From Hymenopus coronatus (Eukaryota; Arthropoda; Insecta; Mantodea; Hymenopodidae), in the NCBI GenBank assembly GCA_030762935.1, contig CM060887.1, positions 13,694,501 through 13,758,500 on the forward strand: DNA of 64,000 nt. The letters are read 5' to 3'. Positions 57,620 to 64,000 of this stretch are shown here, in pieces (the stretch's first letter is position 1; each line of letters starts with the position of its first letter). Under the pieces are notes generated by a model. The model did not search any database. It saw only the letters and a program-made list of their open reading frames with translations, and had not been told where the DNA came from. The translations under genes and the position numbers were made by a program.

Positions 57620-57873
57620 CATTAATTGTTCACACAAGCTATGAGTAGGACAGGAGTTGGATAGGTAGAGTCAAACCGAAAAATTCAATGCCATAGCTGG
57701 GATTTGAACTACGGATCTCCCGATCTCTAGCCCGTTGCTCTGCCACTGAGCTACCATGGCTTGCAAAGATGCGAGTCAGTTGAGAAGTTCAATGTTATGC
57801 TAGAGATCGGGAGATCCGTGGTTCAAATCCCGTATATGGCATTGACTTTTTCAGTCTGACTGCCTATCCAACT
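57620..57873. mobile_element. tRNA-like foldback element with 9-bp target duplication
   Basis: CTACTAATG flanks it (57611-57619 and 57874-57882). The left arm on the minus strand carries TGGTAGCTCAGTGGCAGAG (box A) and GTAGTTCAAATCCC (box B). The right arm on the plus strand carries AGAGATCGGGAGATCCGTGG and GGTTCAAATCCC. GACAGGAGTTGGATAGG near the left edge is answered by CCTATCCAACT at the right edge. The two tRNA-like units thus face each other within a single inserted unit. Confidence 0.75.
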
Positions 57874-57904
57874 CTACTAATGTTTAACTTGGTTAGTTTG
57901 ACGT

Positions 57905-58212
57905 AGATAAACGACTTATGGTAGCAAGGCCGCTTGCCAAGCCGGAAACCTAGGTTCGATTCCCGGTACCAGCTGGGAGATCTGGTCTAGGGTGCAGTCA
58001 GCCTCGTAAGGTCCCTGGGAGGCCAATTGTTGAGCTACTTGATTGAGAATAGTGGCTCCAGTTCGAGAAGACCGGGAGGGACTCGAGGCCCTGATCACGT
58101 CTCACCCTCCAGCACTGCGCTCTGTCCATGACGCCTTAATGGATGGAGATGTAGCATGCAGCAGCCGGGCGGTAGGCCTTGGTACCTTGTGCCATGGGGT
58201 TAAGTTAAGATA
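57905..58212 (+). mobile_element. SINE-R, tRNA-derived
   Basis: TATGGTAGCAAGGCCGCTTG (box A-like) and TAGGTTCGATTCCCGG (box B) head a GC-rich body of about 230 bp (GGTCTAGGGTGCAGTCAGCC ... GGCGGTAGGCCTTGG) ending GGGGTTAAGTTAAGATAA. Single copy in the window. A minus frame across it (57916-58098) is not coding. Confidence 0.75.
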
Positions 58213-58291
58213 AAAGAATAATCTTTCGTAAGAATAGTTTGTATATGCAACAGCTAGAGAGTGTTATGTGATTGAAATACATCACATTTTT

Positions 58292-59016
58292 ACTTTCTCT
58301 ACACGTACTATATACATAATGTATCGAGAAGGAATTGTAATGCACCCAAAAATTCAATATCGAGATTACACCGGAAATACATGTTTTGAGACGTCCTGAA
58401 TCCAAAAAAGGCATCTTTAGAAAGATGTCCGTGTGTGTGTATGTATGTGTGTATTTAAGTTCAATATCTTCCAAGGATACGACACGAAGTTTTCAAGAAA
58501 ATCCCCCCCCCCAAACTCAACTACCCTTAAATTGAAAACATTTCGAAAATTTTGATTTTCTCAAAAATGACTAACGATTTTGATTAAAATCCCGTATATT
58601 AAAGCTTTTTATGTCCGAAATAAAATATATATCTCGAATTTTTGGGAACAGTCTCTGAAGACCTCTTTATTCCGGATGAAAATTGTTGAATATTGCTTAA
58701 CTGCTAAACTATAAGAGATGGACTAATCTTAAAACACAAAAAATGTAGAGCACGTTAAAACACGTAATTTATGTTATATAACTTTTTTCGTGGAGTTGAT
58801 CATTATTTTTAGATATTCCTTGTTTATGGTTTCATCTTGGAAAACATACTTTTCTCATCCAGGAATTTGTCAAATTCAGTCACATGGCACCCAGCTTTTA
58901 ACCTATGGTACTCCCTTATTTCGCTTCTACTTGCAAGGAATAAATAGAAGCATAAGTTTTTCACAATAATTTGTAGCAGAGATGTGGAGAAAGTCATGTG
59001 AATGGAGCACATCAGA
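58292..59016 (+). mobile_element. HINE-W, internally deleted
   Basis: A 725-bp plus copy starting ACTTTCTCTACACGTACTATA directly after the TTTTT that follows the preceding copy. It loses sequence between (GT)n (about 58432-58453) and TTTAAGTTCAATATC. It ends TGGAGCACATCAGA. Confidence 0.85.
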
Positions 59017-59704
59017 CTTTTTATAGATAACTTTGGCCCCATAGCTTCCTAAACGTGTATGACATTTGCAAGCTGTGTAATCATTCTTTATATCAGGAAA
59101 TTTGGAGACAATTGAATTGTTATACTCAAGACGTAGTCGCTGGATATTTAAAGGCCAACTATTACCTGTTCTTTAATCATTTAATGCCTTACTGTTACGT
59201 AATTGTGTTTATTCTACAGAATGTTCACCTCCCCCCCTTTTCATTTGCTTTCAGATGGGTTTCTTGCTCTTTAATTTCGTTAAGTCTGGAGTTTAGATTT
59301 CCCGGGAGGTCAGAGTGACGGAGACAAGCGAAATAACGTTAAAAGTTACTGGTCCCAGGGCGAGAAGTCCAATTACTGCTGCACGTTAATTTGTAATAAT
59401 ATGGCGTCTCCAACAACAGCGACATGGTAATCACCTCCATGTTTCCGTTTTTAATTTGCTTTTCCTCATTGTTTTATCCTGTCAGCCTTTGTTAATGTGA
59501 ACTGTCTGGGGTTTGAAGTCGTGAGAAAGCATTGTGACACATTCTGTATCTCTTTCTTCTTCTGACTGTCAGGAACATAAGAATAACTGAAACGTGAATA
59601 AGACATCGCTGATTGCAAAATACTCGTACACCATCGTCCTCATGACATTCTCCTTGTTATTAGTCTTAAGATAGTCAACACTTAGCCTTTCTAAAAAGAG
59701 AAAT
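59017..59704. other. No gene seen
   Basis: An 87-codon plus frame (59055-59318) includes a TTTGCTTTCAG acceptor-like word, but no domain and no matching donor frame were recognised. Confidence 0.45.
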
Positions 59705-60370
59705 GTTTGGATAGGTAGAGTTAGACTGAGAAATGCAGTGCCATAGCCGGGATTTGAACCACGGATCTCTTGGTCTCTAGCCAGCCGCTCTAAATACTAA
59801 ATTTCTCAACTGACTCGCACGTTTCCCGGTAAACCACAAGGTGATCTCAAATTATTTTGAGATGACAACCACAATGGTGACTTACAATGTTGTAAGCACT
59901 TTAAGTCCCAGATTCACAGTATAACCAAGTATTATGGTCAATTAGTATAGGTTTAATTGTTTTATCACACATGACATGTGTAGGACAGAAGTTCTTAGTT
60001 TACTGAACTATTATGGTGATTTAGTATTAACTTAACTGTTTTTTTCACACATGACATGTGTAGGATAACAGTTGGATAAAAAATAAAGTAGTAATTAAAA
60101 TAACTCTAATTGACCTTAATAGTTACCTAAACTATGAAGATTTAAAGCACTTACAACATTGTAAGTCGCCATTGGGGTTGTCATCTAAAAATAATTTGAG
60201 AACACCTTGTGGTTTACCAGGAAAATACAAGTCAGTTGAGAAATTTAATGCCCTGTCGGTCAGGTAGCTCAGTGGTTACAGAGACCAGTAGATCCGTGGT
60301 TCAAATCCCTGCTATGGCATTGCATTTTTCAGTCTGACTGCCATTTCAGTTCTTGTTCCACACATGACTT
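59705..60370. mobile_element. Long tRNA-like foldback element
   Basis: The left arm (59705-59965, minus sense) and right arm (about 60100-60345, plus sense) are inverted versions of the same unit. Shared blocks: tRNA-like box B GGTTCAAATCCC, GTGGTTTACC, AATTTGAGA, ACAATGTTGTAAG and GACATGTGTAGGA. The space between holds two direct CACACATGACATGTGTAGGA words. The family is the one at 13590 and 57620, here with the longer interior. Confidence 0.7.
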
Positions 60371-60620
60371 ACGAGAGAAAAAATAAATTTAGAGAAGTAT
60401 TTATTCACTTCACAGTTTCACGCAAAAAAAAAAAAGAAAGGGAATTACAGTTGCTTTACATAGCAACCAAGTTTTAAAAAATTTGACTATCGGTTTAGTC
60501 AAGGATACTATCTTATTTCCCTTGTACTCACAAGGAAGAAATTAACAAGATCATTTCTTCTTATATTTATCTCGAATAGCAGCAAATATAGAGAAAAACA
60601 AGCTTTTGTAAGAGCTTCAC
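60371..60620 (+). mobile_element. HINE-W fragment, worn 3' part
   Basis: After an A-rich tract (60423-60440) the plus sequence follows TTGCTTTACATAGCAACCAA ... CTTATTTCCCTTGTACTCAC ... AAGCTTTTGTAAGAG. The terminus is not intact. 60621-60859 beyond it is unassigned. Confidence 0.6.
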
Positions 60621-60859
60621 TTGGTCATGGTATAGATGGAGTACCCTGGACGTGCGTTTCCACAACTTTGGTTGTCATCCTCTTGCAGGTTTGCAGATGT
60701 CTGGGACAACATCGGCATCTAATATATGCGTCTGACCGACAGTAGTGGCTTCTGGTGGTGGAAGTAGGACATCATTGATAACTGGCTTCTTCTTTCAAGT
60801 CCTTGGTGACCTCTGGTGGGACATCTCGGAACTGTTTGCTGGTTTAGAGTCTACAGCTT

Positions 60860-61223
60860 GACTTTCTATTGTTTTTTGTACAAATTTTAAAATGACATCT
60901 GCTGGTGGTATTTCGAAATTAACCACATTACTACAATTACTATGGATGATTTTTCCCCCCAAATATCTAACTCTGACGGGGAATTAAGTGCTTTCGGTAA
61001 TTTTATTTCTTGCCCAATTTCATGGTTGGTACTCCAAAAGTGGTTGGCTACTGCTGATTTATCCAACTGTTTTAATTTAGTATTTCTCTGATATTTTTAA
61101 GACGAACTTTTAAGCTTCCCTTTGTTCTACCAATATAAACTTTTTCACAATCATTGCAGTTAATTTGATTGATACCAGATTTGTTTAAATTATTCACTAT
61201 TTTATCAAGTGGTTTATTTGACA
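60860..61223 (-). pseudogene. Penelope-like GIY-YIG endonuclease fragment
   Basis: Minus strand from 61223: NKSGINQINCNDCEKVYIGR then TKGSLKVRLKNIREILN and a stop; in another frame it continues QLDKSAVANHFWSTNHEIGQ then EIKLPKALNSPSELDIW. GI(Y)...C..C..VYIG...R...K followed by A.H....H is the pattern of the GIY-YIG nuclease at the C-terminus of Penelope-like retroelements. The first Tyr is Asn here. A frameshift after KNIREIL and loss of the reverse transcriptase make it a dead fragment. Opposite-strand sequence at 61300-61375 (PKFKKLFDKCDIKLAPYNRF) may be an inverted piece of the same element. Confidence 0.65.
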
Positions 61224-61375
61224 TCTTCAAAGTAAGAAGAAAGAAGTTGGCTTATTAAACCAATAAAAGATGATTTGAAGTACAAAATATTCAATTATCA
61301 TCCAAAATAGTTTCCAAAATTTAAAAAATTATTTGATAAATGCGATATAAAACTTGCCCCTTACAACAGATTTAA

Positions 61376-61470
61376 GTTAAATACCAAGTTTGGTTAAGCT
61401 TAAATCTCCGTATCGCATTTTTGGGCGGAATATAATACCTTATGTTGCTACTATGTACTTTGCAGAGAAA
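61376..61470 (-). mobile_element. HINE-W fragment
   Basis: TAAATACCAAGTTTGGT joined to TATCGCATTTTTGGGCGGAATA and a worn 5' end (ACTATGTACTTTGCAGAGAAA). Confidence 0.65.
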
Positions 61471-61475
61471 ACAAA

Positions 61476-62179
61476 ACATTTGACTGCAGTGTGTCTTTTT
61501 TGCTGCCACATTTTGTATATCAATAAACTGCGTATATAACTCGTCCTTTTTAAAACGGCAGTAAAAAGGCCACAGGATCTAAACTCGTTGCGCAACACGT
61601 GTTTTCAATTAGCTAATTAATTACACTGTTTTGAGGTAAATCTTCAAATACAAACTTTTATGTTCCTTTACAAACGAATAACGTAAATAATTATTTTAAA
61701 AGAGGTGTGTTACAGACGTTTTTATAGCACCTGGTGAAGCTTGCCAAAGTAGGGCCCTTTTGTGGCAACAGCAGTCAATTATGTAAATTAGTTCCTGACC
61801 TTCAACAACAAAATGTTTTTATTTACCACAAACGGTGCAAATCCTCTACAGAATACGCTTGTCCACAAGGCAAAACATTTTTAATATAATTACACCTTTT
61901 CATGTATATTTTATACACGGATTATGCTTTGTTTCTCGCTCTCCTTCCCAAAAGTTCTGCGATATTAAACGTGTTCGTTCACGCAAAAAAATTACAGCGT
62001 TAAAACTATGCAGTGTAAGTATCCAATAATAATATTCCAATTATTTATCATATTTAGAGGCAAATCTATATTCCTTGCTTATTCATCACTCACTCGTGTA
62101 TGAGTGCCGATTCCCTCTCCTTTGTTAACCACAGGAGTTACTTAAGTATGATTTTAGCGGTAGACAAAGTAAAAAAAAA
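61476..62179. other. No gene seen
   Basis: AT-rich unassigned DNA. A 64-codon plus frame (61835-62029) has no recognisable domain. Confidence 0.5.
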
Positions 62180-63036
62180 TCTGACGTGTTCCATTCACAT
62201 GACTTTCTCTACTTCTCTGCAACAAATTATTGTTAAAAAGCTTGTGCGTCTATTTACTTCATGCTAATCAAGTAAAAATTAGCAGAAATAGTCTTATTAC
62301 CTGCTTCCTTGTAAGTAGAAGAGAAATAAGGGACTACCATAGGTTAAGTGATAGTCTAAAGTTAATTACTATGTCACTGAAGTTCCTTTATTTGTACGGA
62401 CAGGAGTTGAAAAACTCCTGTATAAGAAAAGTATAAGTTTCTTAAAGCTGAAACAAAAAACAAGGAATATCTAAAAAACAATCGGCTCCATGAACAAAAT
62501 GTATATAAGATAAATTATGATTTTTAACATGCTCTACTTTTTTTGTGTAGTACGTTTTCGTCCATCTCTTACGGTTTAGCAGTTATTCATAATTTAGTAA
62601 AATTCATCCAGAATAAACTACTCTTTAGAGGCTATTCCCAGAAAATTCAAGATATACCTTTTATTTGTCAGGTAAATAGCTTTAATATACGAAATTTTAA
62701 TCAAAATCGTTAGCCATTTTTGAGAAAATCAAAGTTTTAAAAAAAAGTTCTATGTAAGGGTAGTTGGAGTGGAGGGATTTTTCTCAAAATCTTCGTGTCG
62801 AATCCCTGGAAGATACTAAACTTAAATACCAAGTTTGGTATTATACCGCCTTTTCGTTTTTGAGTTATCGTGTTCACAGACACACGGGCACACACCCATG
62901 GACCTTTTTCTGAAAATACTTTTTTTGGATACAGGGGATCCTAAAACATACATTTCCGGTGAAATCTCGGCATCTATTTTTTGGTGGAGTGCAATACCTT
63001 CTCTATACACTATGTACATGTGCGTATAGAGAAAGT
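62180..63036 (-). mobile_element. HINE-W, full length
   Basis: An 857-bp minus copy with hairpin end TGACGTGTTCCATTCACATG and 5' end GTATAGAGAAAGT. The microsatellite is reduced to ACACACGGGCACACACCC. Confidence 0.88.
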
Positions 63037-63374
63037 AAAAATGTAGAACTATTATATTTAACCTTCACAAAGGGAATATAATACCGACGTTGTAATCAAA
63101 AGCTAGTTATTCTAAACCAAATAACTTTCTAAAATTATTAAAACCCAAATCCAAAATCATTTCTTTAGTTTATTTTCTACATACCTCTACCAGCATGCAG
63201 ATACCTAACCGAACTAGATATGTTCAGTTTCATTCCAAATATAAGGATTCTGCTATGTCATAAGGAAAGGATAATCCAAATAAATATGTGTTCCATTCGC
63301 ATGACTTTCTCTACATCTATGCAACACATTATTATTAAAAAGCTTATGCTTCTACTATCTCTGTTTTATTCACT
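63037..63374. other. Unassigned DNA with a HINE-W hairpin fragment at 63285-63357
   Basis: 63285-63357 is the minus 3' end (ATGTGTTCCATTCGCATG, AGAAAGT repeat, about 40 bp more), cut where the LINE begins. The rest was not recognised. Confidence 0.6.
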
Positions 63375-64000
63375 TTAAAAAGGATATCGGACACTTAGCA
63401 TTACAGTATCAGACAAGTACTAAATTCTTAGGTGTATATATTGATAACCGATTATCGTGGACCACCCACCCATATTGAATATTTAAAAAAGAGACTGTCT
63501 AGCATTATATTTTTAATTCGTAATTTGAGAGATTCTATCCCAATTGAATACGTGAGAAGTATATATTTTGCTTTCTTTGAATCTGTAATATGATATGGCC
63601 TAATTCTTTGGGGTGGTGCTAACAAAGTAAATGAAATTTTTTGTCTTCAAAAATTATTAGGAAAATTAAAAAAAGTCCCTATATAACCTCATGTAGACCC
63701 CAATTTATTGAGTTATGCATTTTAACCAATTATAATCTTTATATTTCAAATAATTTAGTATATATGCATGCCTCTTGTCATAGACATATTTTGAGGATGG
63801 ATGTTCATAGTTATAGTACTAGATACAGGTCCAATGTAAACATTCCATATTATCGACTAACAACATCACAGAATGGTTAAAGTACTTAGGTATTAAGTTG
63901 TATAATAACTTGCCTGATAGTGTTAAATGCTTAAACATGCAGAATTTTAAGTCCTGGATATATTCATGGTTAGTCTAACATCCTTTTTATTCTATACATG
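63375..64000 (+). pseudogene. LINE reverse transcriptase C-terminus, degenerate, runs off window
   Basis: Plus frames give TSTKFLGVYIDNRLSWTTH, then IEYLKKRLSSIIFLIRNLRD and SIPIEYVRSIYFAFFESVI with a stop before YGLILWGGANKVNEIF, then LQKLL, KKSPYITSCRPQFIELCILT and KYLGIKLYNNLPDSVKCLN. FLGVxIDxxLSW and the YGxxLWG motif mark the thumb region after the RT core in the jockey/CR1 superfamilies, and LYNNLPDSVK is a usual C-terminal block. Several frame changes and stops. This is a different family from the two LINEs above. Confidence 0.8.

Larger units (their letters stand above)
57410..58287 (+). mobile_element. HINE-W host with two tRNA-like elements inside
   Basis: 57410-57619 and 58216-58287 are 3' parts of a plus copy of the divergent subfamily. 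It is interrupted at CTACTAATG by the foldback element and then SINE-R. The end reads TAGAGAGTGTTATGTGATTG ... CATCACA before TTTTT, directly followed by another HINE-W. Confidence 0.7.

Noticed and set aside
57690..57840. Functional tRNA genes at box B sequences (also 10950, 25590, 52735, 57930, 60290)
   Set aside because: Acceptor and anticodon stems do not pair properly and each lies at the head of a repeat family, so they are SINE or foldback promoters.

Overview
The window reads as nuclear DNA of an animal, most likely an insect with a large, transposon-rich genome. It is AT-rich and has no operons or dense coding. It contains insect-type mariner transposases, LINE reverse transcriptases, several tRNA-derived SINE families, and two short exons with GT/AG splice sites separated by about 23 kb of repeats. 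The species cannot be named from the sequence.

The dominant component is one non-autonomous repeat family of about 0.85 kb, called HINE-W here, with more than 35 full, partial or nested copies on both strands. In element orientation it starts with a near-palindrome (ACTTTCTCTAYAC ... ACTATGTACATAGT ... GTATAGAGAAGG). It carries a central GT/CA microsatellite and ends with TAGAGAAAGT followed by a 5-bp-stem hairpin (ATGTG/CACAT) and CAGA. The 10-bp inverted repeat is terminal at one end and about 22 nt internal at the other. Copies sit inside T-runs without a longer target duplication. This is the architecture known for Helentron/Helitron2-associated elements such as DINE-1. No autonomous Rep/helicase partner is in the window.

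Layout. 0-4.8 kb: HINE-W copies, a broken BED-finger gene fragment and a 5'-truncated LINE. 4.8-10.4 kb: HINE-W copies, one nested in another. 10.4-20 kb: SINEs, HINE-W, a second LINE copy inside a tRNA-like foldback element, and a possible terminal exon. 20-26.3 kb: a HINE-W host holding a SINE and a mariner, then a clear exon (22839-22949, minus), then a second HINE-W host holding another HINE-W and a SINE. 27-36 kb: the densest nesting and a head-to-tail HINE-W array. 37-43 kb: a duplicated unclassified repeat, a 44-bp minisatellite and a mariner with a LINE tail in it. 44-47 kb: HINE-W, the second clear exon (45886-45969, minus) and a third LINE copy. 48-56 kb: mariner with a SINE, an inverted mariner end, a jockey-like LINE with an 11-bp target duplication and a SINE/HINE chimera. 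57-64 kb: foldback tRNA-like elements, SINEs, a Penelope-like GIY-YIG fragment, a last HINE-W and a degenerate LINE running off the end.

The only host-gene evidence is the minus-strand exon pair. Both exons have consensus splice sites, one open frame and compatible phase (1-1), so they join into a 64-residue stretch of a protein that was not recognised. A third, weaker, candidate terminal exon (16101-16141) continues the same phase to a stop. Most of the window would then be introns of one long minus-strand gene filled by repeats.
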